Shown: positions 53,604 through 62,265 of the stretch, piece after piece
Layout of the letters: each line of letters starts with the position of its first letter
Numbering within the stretch: the first letter of the stretch is position 1
DNA from: Candidatus Sulfotelmatobacter sp.
GTDB lineage: Bacteria; Acidobacteriota; Terriglobia; Terriglobales; Acidobacteriaceae
DNA length: 64,000 nt
Direction of reading: 5' to 3'
Assembly (NCBI GenBank): GCA_025462865.1
Contig: JAOAPI010000101.1
Span: 1-64,000, forward strand
The notes under the pieces: model-generated
Database searches by the model: none
Told to the model about the DNA's origin: nothing
The model's input: only the letters and a program-made list of their open reading frames with translations
Program-made: the position numbers and the translations under genes

Positions 53604-54554
53604 ATGCCACGTTTTGACGTCACCATTGCCGGCGAAATTAATCTCGACCTGATCCTGTACGGGCTTCCCGACGAACTGGTGCGGGAGCGCGAGCTGCTGG
53701 CAAATCAAATGGAGTTGACGCTGGGAGGATCGTCGGCGATTGTGGCTCATAACCTTTCGGCGCTGGGCAGCCGAGTAGGATTTCAGTCCTGCATCGGCGA
53801 TGACGATCTGGGCCAGACTGCTTTGCGTGCTTTGCAGCGCAGCGCAGTGGATGTTTCGCGAGTAATTCGTGCAGAGAACTCCGATAAGACGGGAATTACG
53901 GTAACGTTGCAGCGCGAAGGCTGGAGAAATATGGTGACGTATGCGGGCACCATAGCAAGTTTGAAGTGGGATGATCTCGATTTCGATTATCTGGCGGACT
54001 CGTGTCACTTTCACCTTTCATCTTTTTATCTTCAACGCGGGTTGCGAGCACGCGTGCCGGAGCTGTTCCGAAGAATGAAGGATGCGGGACTTACGACCTC
54101 GCTCGACACGAATGACGATCCCGATGACGCCTGGGAGGGCGGTCTCCATGACGCGCTGCGTTATGTTGACGTCTTTATGCCGAACGAGCGCGAGGCGCAG
54201 AAAGCGGCAGGGGTAAGCGACCTTGAAACGGCCGTGAAAAAACTCGCCGCCATGGTGCCCCTGGTAGTTGTAAAACTCGGCCGCCAGGGAGCACTGGCGC
54301 AATGTGGAACAGAACGGTGCATGAGCCCCGGGATCAAAGTCGACGCTGTGGACGCGGTCGGCGCCGGGGATAGCTTCGACGCCGGCTTTCTTCACGAGTA
54401 TGTGAAGGGGACGGCATTGTCCGCGTGCCTTCAGGCTGGCAATTTGGCTGGGGCTTTGTCTACGACGCGCTCGGGTGGCACCGAGGCTTTCCGCGATGTG
54501 GGATACCGCAAGCAATTTTTCAGACAACATGGGTGCGAAACTGCGAGATCGTAA
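53604..54554 (+). CDS. PfkB-family carbohydrate kinase
   Basis: An ATP-dependent sugar or nucleoside kinase of the ribokinase/PfkB family, 316 residues, in the cytoplasm. It starts with the strand FDVTIAGEINLDLILYG and the substrate-lid region LTLGGSSAIVAHNLSALG. The catalytic signature is DAVGAGDSFDAGFLHEY near 250, with the base Asp. Substrate unknown. The neighbouring sugar-binding protein and MHS transporter, on the same strand, suggest a small carbohydrate or polyol route. Confidence 0.92.
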   Translation: MPRFDVTIAGEINLDLILYGLPDELVRERELLANQMELTLGGSSAIVAHNLSALGSRVGFQSCIGDDDLGQTALRALQRSAVDVSRVIRAENSDKTGITVTLQREGWRNMVTYAGTIASLKWDDLDFDYLADSCHFHLSSFYLQRGLRARVPELFRRMKDAGLTTSLDTNDDPDDAWEGGLHDALRYVDVFMPNEREAQKAAGVSDLETAVKKLAAMVPLVVVKLGRQGALAQCGTERCMSPGIKVDAVDAVGAGDSFDAGFLHEYVKGTALSACLQAGNLAGALSTTRSGGTEAFRDVGYRKQFFRQHGCETARS

Positions 54555-54673
54555 GAACTAAAGCTGGGCATTCAGGAGGGAAGGTTTAGGCGGTGCAAGC
54601 TCCGATTCGAGTTGGTTACTCCGGTTACCATTGACATCCGCGAAGTTGGCATAAGATCGAGGCTAGGACAGGT

Positions 54674-55618
54674 ATGAAAAAACTTAGCTTTCTAGTCTCG
54701 CTGACCAACGACGACAACGATTACCAGCAAGAGCAGGCGGCGGCAGCGGAGAAGACTGCGCGACGACTGGGGGTTGATCTCCAGATCGTTCATGCCAGCA
54801 ACGACGCGGTTACGCAAAGTCAGCAGCTCCTTCATTTCATTCAGGGTTCCGCAGCTTCGCGCCCGGATGCGATCGTTTTTGAGCCTTCAGGTGGAACGGC
54901 GTTTCCGCAGGTGGCCCGTGCGGCTGTGGCGGCAGACATTGGATGGGTCGTCCTGAATCACGAAGCCGACTATCTCAGCCAGCTCCGGCAAGCGTCTCAT
55001 GTTCCGGTTTTTTCGATCAGCTGCGACCACGAAGAGGTGGGCAAGATTCAAGGCAAGCAGTTTGCGGCACTACTGCCCCAGGGCGGATCGGTGCTGTATA
55101 TCGAAGGTCCTGCGAATAGCTCTGCTGCGCAAGAACGTAGTGCGGGAATGAACCTGGCAAAGCCGGAAAATATTCACGTGAAAACACTACGCGCCAATTG
55201 GACCCTGGAGGGGGCCCATCGCGCCGTAAGTTCCTGGTTGCGGCTGCGTACCTCGCAGGAAACGATCCTTAATCTTGTTGGGGCGCAGGACGACAGCATG
55301 GCGGCGGGCGCGAGAAAAGCATTCACCGAAATGGGGGAGGACGAACGCGAGCGCTGGATGAAGATCCCGCTCACCGGATGCGATGGATTACCGAAGACCG
55401 GGGAATCCTGGGTGCGCAGTGGAGTCCTTGCCGCAACAGTTTACATTCGTCCCAATGCCGACCTGGCGCTCGAAATGCTGACGGAGGCGATCCGCAGTGG
55501 AGCGCAACCGCCGGAACGCAGACTGATTCTTCCCGAATCCATGCCATCGATTGACGACATCAACATTCGAACCGAGAAGGCCAACGCGGATAAGCGCCAC
55601 GCCGCGGCGCGTGCCTGA
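54674..55618 (+). CDS. LacI-type substrate-binding protein without signal peptide
   Basis: A 314-residue protein with the periplasmic-binding/LacI sugar-binding fold: LSFLVSLTNDDNDYQQEQA at the start, PDAIVFEPSGG near 75, VGKIQGKQFAALLPQGGSVLYIEGPANSSAAQERSAGM near 120-155 and LVGAQDDSMAAGARKAF near 200. There is no signal peptide and no HTH domain, so it is probably cytoplasmic, unlike ABC-transporter binding proteins. It might be a sensor or a ligand store. No ABC transporter or kinase is adjacent. Confidence 0.82.
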   Translation: MKKLSFLVSLTNDDNDYQQEQAAAAEKTARRLGVDLQIVHASNDAVTQSQQLLHFIQGSAASRPDAIVFEPSGGTAFPQVARAAVAADIGWVVLNHEADYLSQLRQASHVPVFSISCDHEEVGKIQGKQFAALLPQGGSVLYIEGPANSSAAQERSAGMNLAKPENIHVKTLRANWTLEGAHRAVSSWLRLRTSQETILNLVGAQDDSMAAGARKAFTEMGEDERERWMKIPLTGCDGLPKTGESWVRSGVLAATVYIRPNADLALEMLTEAIRSGAQPPERRLILPESMPSIDDINIRTEKANADKRHAAARA

Positions 55619-55719
55619 AAACGGTACGCCCTTCTGCTTCCGAAGACACTCCCTGAAGACACTTCCCTTCTGAATTTTCTTCCCTATTTTTCCTGGCCCT
55701 CGCCCTTCACAGAAAAATA

Positions 55720-55747
55720 TTGTGCAACGGCAGGACTGGGTTACAAT
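55720..55747 (+). promoter_or_regulatory. Predicted promoter of the MHS transporter gene
   Basis: TTGTGC (55,720-55,725), a 16-bp spacer and TACAAT (55,742-55,747) lie about 85 bp before the start codon. The upstream stretch from 55,619 is pyrimidine-rich and holds no gene. Confidence 0.45.
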
Positions 55748-55832
55748 CCACACCACAAAGCGAAGAGTGGATCGCTTTGGTGTTAACAGGCAAGAATCCA
55801 GGACCGGACCGCTGCAGATCGCGGGAGGAATT

Positions 55833-57302
55833 ATGGCAAATGCTGCGCAGGCGTTTGGGACACGGAACGCAGAATACGGCATCTGGCGAGTGATTATGGC
55901 GTCGTCTGTTGGCACCATGATCGAGTGGTACGACTTCTACATTTTCGGAAGCCTCGCTATCATCCTAGGCCCGAAGTTTTATCCCCCGGGAAATGACACG
56001 TTCGCTTACATCGCTTATCTCGCGACGTTTGCAGTCGGATTTTTGGTGCGGCCCTTCGGCGCGTTGTTCTTCGGCCGCATCGGCGACCTGGTTGGGCGCA
56101 AGTATGCGTTTATCGTAACTCTGTCCATCATGGGTTTTTCCACTTTTGCCATCGGCCTGTTGCCGTCCTACGCTACGGCAGGCTGGTTCGCACCGATTGT
56201 GTTGCTATTGATCCGCGTCTTACAGGGATTGGCGCTGGGTGGAGAATATGGCGGCGCTGCGGTTTACGTGGGCGAGCACGTCCCCGACAACAAGCGTGGT
56301 TTCTACACAAGTTTCATACAGATCACTGCCTCGTTTGGTTTTTTCCTATCACTCATCGCAATTCTAGCTACGCAATACTCGATGTCGAAGGAAGACTTCG
56401 CTGCGTATGGCTGGCGCATTCCTTTCCTGGTTTCCATCATCTTGGTGCTGATCTCCCTCTACATCCGCCTGAAGATGAAGGAGTCGCCTATCTTTGCGCA
56501 ACTCAAGAGCACGGGAATGACTTCCACGCAGCCGCTGAAAGATGCATTCACCAAGTGGCCGAATCTGAAGAACGTCCTGATTTCGCTTTTCGGAGCCACT
56601 GCGGGCCAGGGTGTGGTCTGGTATACCGGGCAGTACTACGCTCTGTTTTATATGCAAAGTATTCTGAAACTGAATGCGAAAACCGTTAACGAGGTGGTCG
56701 CGATCGCTGTACTGATCGGAATGCCGTTCTTCACCGTGGTGGGAGCGCTTTCGGACCGCATCGGCAGGAAGAAGCTTATGATGGCGGGCTGTCTATTAGC
56801 CGCATTGACCTACATTCCGATCTATGAGGCGATGGAACGCGCCGCAGGAAACAATATTGTCACGGTAACGTCCACCCGCGACAAAGTCACTGGTGCGACC
56901 AAACTCACTGCCATGACCCGGGGGGCGAACGGTGCACTGGTGCCTGCGAAGGAAGCTCCGAATCCGAACCTACCGATGTTAGTTTTGCTGGTATTCGTGC
57001 AGGTTCTCTATGTGTGTTTGGTGTACGGTCCTATCGCTGCGTATTTAATTGAAGCGTTCCCGGCGAAGATACGATACACGTCTCTCTCTCTGCCGTACCA
57101 CATAGGAAACGGTGTCTTTGGGGGATTGCTGCCCTTGATTGGGTTATGGACTGTCGCGGCTACCGGCAATATTTACGCAGGTCTGTATTACCCGATGAGT
57201 GTCGCGGGCATGACATTTATCGTGGGGAGCCTGCTCCTGCGCGAGACCCGTAACGTGCGCATTTGGGATGAGGCGGGAAAAAAGATTCCGGCCGGGGGCT
57301 AG
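55833..57302 (+). CDS. MFS transporter, metabolite:H+ symporter (MHS) family
   Basis: An inner-membrane symporter of 489 residues with 12 helices, in the MHS group (alpha-ketoglutarate, citrate, proline/betaine permeases). Signatures: GTMIEWYDFYIFGSLA near 30, GALFFGRIGDLVGRKYAF near 75 (the loop 2-3 MFS motif) and RVLQGLALGGEYGGAAVYVGEH near 130. An unusual hydrophilic insert (about residues 345-380, rich in Thr, Lys and Ala) sits between helices 9 and 10. ATG 55833 follows GGGAGGA; codons upstream are unlikely to be used. The substrate is unknown. Confidence 0.92.
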   Translation: MANAAQAFGTRNAEYGIWRVIMASSVGTMIEWYDFYIFGSLAIILGPKFYPPGNDTFAYIAYLATFAVGFLVRPFGALFFGRIGDLVGRKYAFIVTLSIMGFSTFAIGLLPSYATAGWFAPIVLLLIRVLQGLALGGEYGGAAVYVGEHVPDNKRGFYTSFIQITASFGFFLSLIAILATQYSMSKEDFAAYGWRIPFLVSIILVLISLYIRLKMKESPIFAQLKSTGMTSTQPLKDAFTKWPNLKNVLISLFGATAGQGVVWYTGQYYALFYMQSILKLNAKTVNEVVAIAVLIGMPFFTVVGALSDRIGRKKLMMAGCLLAALTYIPIYEAMERAAGNNIVTVTSTRDKVTGATKLTAMTRGANGALVPAKEAPNPNLPMLVLLVFVQVLYVCLVYGPIAAYLIEAFPAKIRYTSLSLPYHIGNGVFGGLLPLIGLWTVAATGNIYAGLYYPMSVAGMTFIVGSLLLRETRNVRIWDEAGKKIPAGG

Positions 57303-57317
57303 AATTAACTCTCGCTT

Positions 57318-58217
57318 CTAGCGGCGCTTTAGAGCTTCGAGTTCGTCCATGGTCCGCGGCCAGTCTGATCCCAATAGCCGAGAGAGGCTTCGATCGGCGA
57401 GGACTTTGCCACCAGTCTGGCAGCGGGCGCAGTAGTTTGTTTCCTTGTCAGCGTAACGAATCCGCAATATTTTGTCGCCGCATCGAGGACACGGTTCGCC
57501 ATAGCGTCCGTGAACCGCCATCCCTTTCCGAAACGCCGTGACCTTTTCAGGAAACGCGGCCTTCGCCTCCGTGCGGAGTTGGTCTATCCAGAAACGTAGC
57601 GTGTGCCGGGTGGCAGCGAATAGTCTCTCCCACTGAAGTGGTTCAAGCTTTTGCGTGAGTGTGATGGGGGAGAGTTGCGCCGCGTGCAAGATCTCGTCGG
57701 AATAGGCATTGCCGATTCCGCTCAGCAAACGTGGATCGGTCAATGCCCGCTTTAGCGTATGGTTCTCGGCAGTGAGTTTCGCGCGGAAAGAATCGAGGTC
57801 GCTGGAGAAGATATCGATTCCTCCGGCATCGAAGGAACGCAAGCTTTCCTCGCCGCTGAGGACATGCAAAGATGCCCGGTGTTGCGTGCCAGCCTCAGTG
57901 AGAACCAGGGAACCATTAGGAAAATCGAACGCCGCCAGACTCCTACGGCCGGCTAGCTTTACCTGTGGAGCCCGCCAGTGCAACCGGCCTGCAATCATCA
58001 AGTGGAGCACCAGCCACAGATCATTTTCCAATCCAATAGCAATGCGCTTACCAACTCGCCGCAATTCCTTGACGATGCGGCCCTCTGCGCTAGCAATCGG
58101 CGGTAGCGCGGTTCGCAGAAGAAAAGCACTATTCAGCCTCACCTGTTCGAGGGGCTGACCGACGATACGAGAGTCGAGCGCGCTGATATAGGCGACAATG
58201 TCCGGCAGCTCGGGCAT
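57318..58217 (-). CDS. Fpg/Nei family DNA glycosylase
   Basis: A bifunctional DNA-repair glycosylase/AP lyase removing oxidised bases, 299 residues. After Met, the mature protein starts PELPDI, with catalytic Pro and Glu. The H2TH part is ALTDPRLLSGIGNAYSDEILHAAQLSP, near 165-190. The zinc finger CPRCGDKILRIRYADKETNYCARC closes the protein at 245-268. Lys of the N-terminal domain (VGKRIAIGL) is present. Whether it is MutM or Nei type is not certain. ATG 58217 is taken because processing requires Pro next to Met. It is the last typical chromosomal gene before the tRNA fragment. Confidence 0.94.
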   Translation of the reverse strand: MPELPDIVAYISALDSRIVGQPLEQVRLNSAFLLRTALPPIASAEGRIVKELRRVGKRIAIGLENDLWLVLHLMIAGRLHWRAPQVKLAGRRSLAAFDFPNGSLVLTEAGTQHRASLHVLSGEESLRSFDAGGIDIFSSDLDSFRAKLTAENHTLKRALTDPRLLSGIGNAYSDEILHAAQLSPITLTQKLEPLQWERLFAATRHTLRFWIDQLRTEAKAAFPEKVTAFRKGMAVHGRYGEPCPRCGDKILRIRYADKETNYCARCQTGGKVLADRSLSRLLGSDWPRTMDELEALKRR

Positions 58218-58349
58218 GGCTACCAGCTTGCACGTCGCAGCGGTACTTTGCAATGCGACGACGCTATTCGCGAAGATGAGTCGGAAGAAGATGAGTCGGA
58301 AGAGGAGTGGCGGGAGTGCTGGAAACTTAAAGTGTAAGAACCGAAGCAG

Positions 58350-58396
58350 TGGTGAGCGCGGCAGGACTCGAACCTGCGACCCATGCCTTAAAAGGG
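58350..58396 (-). other. 3' half of a tRNA-Lys(UUU) gene, likely attachment site
   Basis: On the minus strand the fragment reads from the anticodon loop CTTTTAA through stem GGCAT, variable loop, T-arm GCAGG-TTCGAGT-CCTGC, acceptor strand CGCGCTC and A-CCA (58,353-58,350). The 5' half is missing: the bases to the right do not pair with the acceptor strand. A 47-bp 3' tRNA fragment is the usual attR/attL product of tyrosine integrases. Its direction places the chromosome on the left and the inserted DNA on the right. Confidence 0.75.
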
Positions 58397-58406
58397 GAAC
58401 ACTTCG

Positions 58407-58426
58407 GAATCCTGCCGCGCGGATTC
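58407..58426. repeat. Inverted repeat next to the tRNA fragment
   Basis: GAATCC and GGATTC enclose TGCCGCGC, 11 bp beyond the tRNA fragment on the element side. The left part resembles the T-arm of the tRNA. It could be a recombinase site or a damaged second copy. Confidence 0.4.
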
Positions 58427-58483
58427 AATCACTTACGAGCAGCTAGACCCCTCTCAAATGGGCGAGAAGCCTCTCAGTCGGCC

Positions 58484-58506
58484 CTTAATTTACAGCTTAA
58501 TTTACA
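58484..58506. repeat. Direct repeat of CTTAATTTACA
   Basis: The 11-bp sequence occurs twice with one base between (58,484-58,494 and 58,496-58,506), 90 bp inside the presumed element edge. The position and spacing resemble integrase arm-type binding sites. The whole 58,218-58,671 stretch holds only this, the tRNA fragment and the inverted repeat. Confidence 0.5.
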
Positions 58507-58671
58507 TCGAGCACCGAAACTCTAGCGGGCGACCGTCGAGAAAACGCGATTGTTAGTCAAACCCCGCGAGGGACATTCCCCCCCGGCGCACTCAAGACGC
58601 CCTTGCAAAATCCTACATCTTGACGCTCCTGCTGGCTGGGAGGACAATCAGTGCCCACACGGAGCACTCAT

Positions 58672-60159
58672 ATGACGAAATTGCGAGGCGGTTGGATGTT
58701 CGGTTTGAGCTGTACCCTCTTACTCTTTGCGGCAATCGCGAGGCCGTTGAATGCGCAAACCTTCACTACCCTTGTGAGTTTCGATGGCACGGACGGTGCT
58801 GAACCGACCTACGGGTACTTGGCGCAAGGGGTAGACGGGAACCTATATGGGACCACCCTCTACGGCGGAGGTACTGGCGGTTCATTCTGCTCTGTGATCG
58901 GTTGTGGAACAGTATTTAAGGTGACTCCCGACGGAGTGCTAACGACGATTTACTTATTCTGTTCCCAGCCTAACTGCACGGACGGGGGTTCGCCACAAGC
59001 GGGGTTGATCCAAAGCACGGACGGAAACTTGTATGGGACCACTTACGGCGGCGGAGCGAACAGGCTAGGCACAGTGTTCAAGATTACTCCAACCGGCATA
59101 CTGACGACCATCTATAGCTTCTGTAGCCAAACCAATTGCACGGATGGCACGAGCCCTTATGCAGAAGTGGTTCTCGGCATCGACGGAAATTTCTATGGGA
59201 CTACTTTCTATGGCGGGGCTAACAAGGACCAGTGCTTCGACGGTTGCGGAACCGTCTTTAAGCTTACCCCAAAGGGCACGTTCACCACGCTCTACAGCTT
59301 TTGTTCCCAGGCTGGTTGTACCGATGGTCAATATCCCGTTGCTGGACTGGTTCAAGGTGCTGATTTGAATCTCTACGGGGTCACCCTTTATGGAGGCAGT
59401 GCCGACAGCAGTGGAACGCTCTTCAAAATTACGCCAAGCGGGACGCTAACTACGCTTTATACCTTCTGTACCCAATTCGTTGGAAATCTGTGTATCGATG
59501 GGGCAGCACCGACTTCCTCCCTCGTTCAGGCCAAGAACGGGAGTCTTTACGGTACGACCCGTGGAGGCGGAACACAGGGTCAAGGTACTGTTTTCAAGAT
59601 CACTCCGCAGGGCACACTCACGACGCTCCACAGCTTTAGCGGGACCGAAGGTGAGTATCCAGAAGCGGGGCTCGTTCAAGCCACTGACGGGGGTCTGTAC
59701 GGAACAACGTCTGCTGGTGGCGGCTCCACGCGGTCAGGGACGATCTTTAAAATCACCATAGCTGGACACTTGACCACTCTTCATCGATTCGACAATTCCG
59801 ACGGTGCTTTTCCCTATGCCGGGATGATTCAATACACTGACGGAAGTCTCTACGGGACAACAATAGGCGGTGGAGCGAACAACGGCTCTGGAACGGTTTA
59901 CAGCTTTTCGGTGGGTTTGGGCCCGTTCGTGGAGACGCTGCCCGGATTGCGCAAAGTGGGAGGGCACATTCTCATACTCGGCAACAATCTCACGGGCTCA
60001 ACCGCTGTCACCTTCAACGGTACCGCAGCAACATTCACTATCGTTTCGAACACCGAAATCAAAGCCAGCGTACCCGCCGGTGCGACCACGGGATTCCTGA
60101 CAGTGACCACTCCGAACGCCATCCTCACAAGTAACAAGCCATTTCGAGTGATTCCCTGA
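58672..60159 (+). CDS. Exported GloVer-repeat (choice-anchored tandem repeat) protein
   Basis: A 495-residue secreted protein. The signal peptide ends ARPLNAQ. Seven repeats of about 50 residues follow, each with a LYGTTxYGGG block, a GTVFKITPxGTLTTLYSF block and a Cys-containing linker in the first repeats. The last 80 residues form an IPT/TIG Ig-like domain (GHILILGNNLTGSTAVTFNGTAATF). Such beta-propeller-like proteins are typical of Acidobacteria and Verrucomicrobia; their job is unknown, though surface attachment is guessed. ATG 58672 is chosen because the signal peptide starts there. Confidence 0.88.
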   Translation: MTKLRGGWMFGLSCTLLLFAAIARPLNAQTFTTLVSFDGTDGAEPTYGYLAQGVDGNLYGTTLYGGGTGGSFCSVIGCGTVFKVTPDGVLTTIYLFCSQPNCTDGGSPQAGLIQSTDGNLYGTTYGGGANRLGTVFKITPTGILTTIYSFCSQTNCTDGTSPYAEVVLGIDGNFYGTTFYGGANKDQCFDGCGTVFKLTPKGTFTTLYSFCSQAGCTDGQYPVAGLVQGADLNLYGVTLYGGSADSSGTLFKITPSGTLTTLYTFCTQFVGNLCIDGAAPTSSLVQAKNGSLYGTTRGGGTQGQGTVFKITPQGTLTTLHSFSGTEGEYPEAGLVQATDGGLYGTTSAGGGSTRSGTIFKITIAGHLTTLHRFDNSDGAFPYAGMIQYTDGSLYGTTIGGGANNGSGTVYSFSVGLGPFVETLPGLRKVGGHILILGNNLTGSTAVTFNGTAATFTIVSNTEIKASVPAGATTGFLTVTTPNAILTSNKPFRVIP

Positions 60160-60321
60160 GCAAGAGTTTGGACTTGTGCGCGAGTCCTTTTCCCGTGGTC
60201 GTGCAGAGCATCTCTCCTGACGTAGCAGCGACGCGGAAGAGTTAAGTCCCTGTCGGAAGATTTCGGTTTCTTCGCAGAAGGATAGGTTTATCCTGCTGCT
60301 CTGCTTTTTGGAGGGGAACTT

Positions 60322-61248
60322 TTGGAACCTGAAATAGAGCCTTCATCCCCTTCTCGAATCTCTCTGTGGCCTTTGGCCCTTCTCGGTACTCTACTTTTCG
60401 CATTGCTACCCTCAAAGCGTAATCAACCTAGCAAGTCCGTACATCCACAAGATAGCACTCACAGCAAAAACACTTACGCTCAAAAGCAAACGGTGACCAC
60501 TGCGAATATTGAACCAACTCCAGAAAATTCCAAACACCCCTATCGGGGCAAAGATCACACCCCACTTTGGAAAAAACTTCTCGAAGGTTCCGCAGTCACG
60601 ATTGCCTTCGGCTTGCTCGTCGTCAACATTTGCCAGATGCGATCCACCGAGAAAGCTGCCCAAGCTGCTCAAGACGCTTTGCGGAATAGCGTTGAACAAT
60701 TCAGGGCTGATGAACGTGCATGGGTAGAAATTGAACCGATTAAACCAGTCCTTCGCCTTAAGGGGGACTCCCGGTTTCCGACAGCATTTACTTGTAGCAT
60801 CTATCCTAAGAATGTCGGCAAGACTGTTGCTACTGATATTGTCGTTAAAGCTGAGACGCTTGGGAGGAGTGAGCAATTCAATGCTTCTGAAATGGCGAGC
60901 GCTCAGGATCGATATCTTCTCGATAAATACACCCAGAAAGACCAGCATGGCAACGTCGGCCCTGCGACCGTACCGCAAAGTCCGGTTCCGCGCGTCATCG
61001 CTCCAAATTCCACAGCGAACGCTCCGTTCATATTGATATGCCCTGCGATCAAGACCTATCCTACTGGCGGATCGGAGTACGAATTTGTTGTCGGTCGTAT
61101 CGACTATTGCGATGCGTTCAACGTTCACCACTGGAAGAAATTTTGCTTCTACGTCACCAATGATCAAGGGGACGTGTGGAATTGCAGCGAAGGGAATCTT
61201 GAAGACGTCAATTCCGAACTCGAACCTACCGAAAAATGCCAACGTTAG
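60322..61248 (+). CDS. Membrane-anchored protein of unknown function (pair member 1)
   Basis: A 308-residue protein with two hydrophobic segments, RISLWPLALLGTLLFALLPS (near 10-30) and LEGSAVTIAFGLLVVNICQM (near 88-108), and then a helix EKAAQAAQDALRNSVEQFRADERAWVEI leading into a beta-rich domain of about 180 residues. It starts with TTG behind GGAGGGG. The following gene has the same plan (helix ending EQF..ER then beta domain). I do not recognise a family; the base composition is more AT-rich than in the core genes. Confidence 0.65.
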   Translation: MEPEIEPSSPSRISLWPLALLGTLLFALLPSKRNQPSKSVHPQDSTHSKNTYAQKQTVTTANIEPTPENSKHPYRGKDHTPLWKKLLEGSAVTIAFGLLVVNICQMRSTEKAAQAAQDALRNSVEQFRADERAWVEIEPIKPVLRLKGDSRFPTAFTCSIYPKNVGKTVATDIVVKAETLGRSEQFNASEMASAQDRYLLDKYTQKDQHGNVGPATVPQSPVPRVIAPNSTANAPFILICPAIKTYPTGGSEYEFVVGRIDYCDAFNVHHWKKFCFYVTNDQGDVWNCSEGNLEDVNSELEPTEKCQR

Positions 61249-61275
61249 CCCTGTCACGGCAGGACGAGTTTCTTG

Positions 61276-62079
61276 ATGCCTATGACTGACAAGTCCAAAT
61301 CGCACGCCAATAAAGGCCATGCCGATCCAGATAAGGCAGGCAGAGACCAATACAAGCGCCACATAGACGGCGACATTACCATCAGGGGACGGGTTGAAAC
61401 AAACGTTCCACCAGACGCGGTACAGCAACACACTACCGAACGCGAAGAAGACAAGACCCAAGGGAAGAGGAAATTTGTTGTCGAGGTGCTTACCCTCATT
61501 GCCGTCATTATCTACGCCGGGATTACTTTTTGGCAGGGCTGCCTCACTAAGCGATTGGCTCACACGGCTGATCAAACATTGAGCACCAGCAGGGAGCAGT
61601 TTCTTAAGTCCGAGAGACCTTACGTGTGGCCCGGCGAACTTGCCAGCATACCTATGGAGGTCGGCAAAGCTCTGAGAGTCAACGTCTACTTCCTTAATTA
61701 CGGGAAGACGCCCGCTATCAAAGAAAAATCGAATGGGCAATTGTTGGTTGCTACTACCAAAAGCGTTCTTGATCAAGCTGATGAGTTTTTTGCGGCCATC
61801 AAGGATCACAAATTTGAATCTGGCAGCGAAATTATCCTTCCTCCCGGCATCATTCCCGACCCGCAGAAGTCGCAGGCATTCGTCAGTTACTCCTCGCAAA
61901 TAATTCCCGGCGACAAAAACATCGCCAATGCTCTTATGGACACCGACGGAAGCTTCGGCGTCGTCGGTGCTGTGGTTTATGAAGATACTGCGGGCAGCAG
62001 CTATACCACCTATTTTTGTGCGCTGCATTCCAAAAGCGGCGTCATGGTCTGGTGCCCACGACACAACGAAATACGGTAA
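61276..62079 (+). CDS. Membrane-anchored protein of unknown function (pair member 2)
   Basis: A 267-residue protein. A basic, low-complexity N-terminus (TDKSKSHANKGHADPDKAGRD) precedes one transmembrane helix (FVVEVLTLIAVIIYAGITFWQG, near 70-90), a short coiled helix ending TSREQFLKSERPYVW and a beta-rich domain of about 150 residues. The plan copies the preceding gene, so the two are probably distant paralogues or partners. ATG 61276 is one codon after a TTG. Unknown function. Confidence 0.65.
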   Translation: MPMTDKSKSHANKGHADPDKAGRDQYKRHIDGDITIRGRVETNVPPDAVQQHTTEREEDKTQGKRKFVVEVLTLIAVIIYAGITFWQGCLTKRLAHTADQTLSTSREQFLKSERPYVWPGELASIPMEVGKALRVNVYFLNYGKTPAIKEKSNGQLLVATTKSVLDQADEFFAAIKDHKFESGSEIILPPGIIPDPQKSQAFVSYSSQIIPGDKNIANALMDTDGSFGVVGAVVYEDTAGSSYTTYFCALHSKSGVMVWCPRHNEIR

Positions 62080-62265
62080 CCCCGTCACGGCAATTGCCAA
62101 AGAACGTGAAGATGTAGGCAGGCAGAGAGTCCACTAAACGGACAATCACTCCCGTCTGTGTTGCACGGCACACTCGTCAATCGCCATCGCTCGATGAGTA
62201 TGTAGCGGGCGTAGAATGCTCTTCGTCGTAAAGGCTGTCAGACTTGTGACGTGGAGGCATAGATA

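Noticed and set aside
58350-58430. A functional tRNA gene
   Set aside because: The T-arm and 3' acceptor strand are perfect, but the 5' acceptor and D-arm do not exist in the bases to the right, so no cloverleaf forms.
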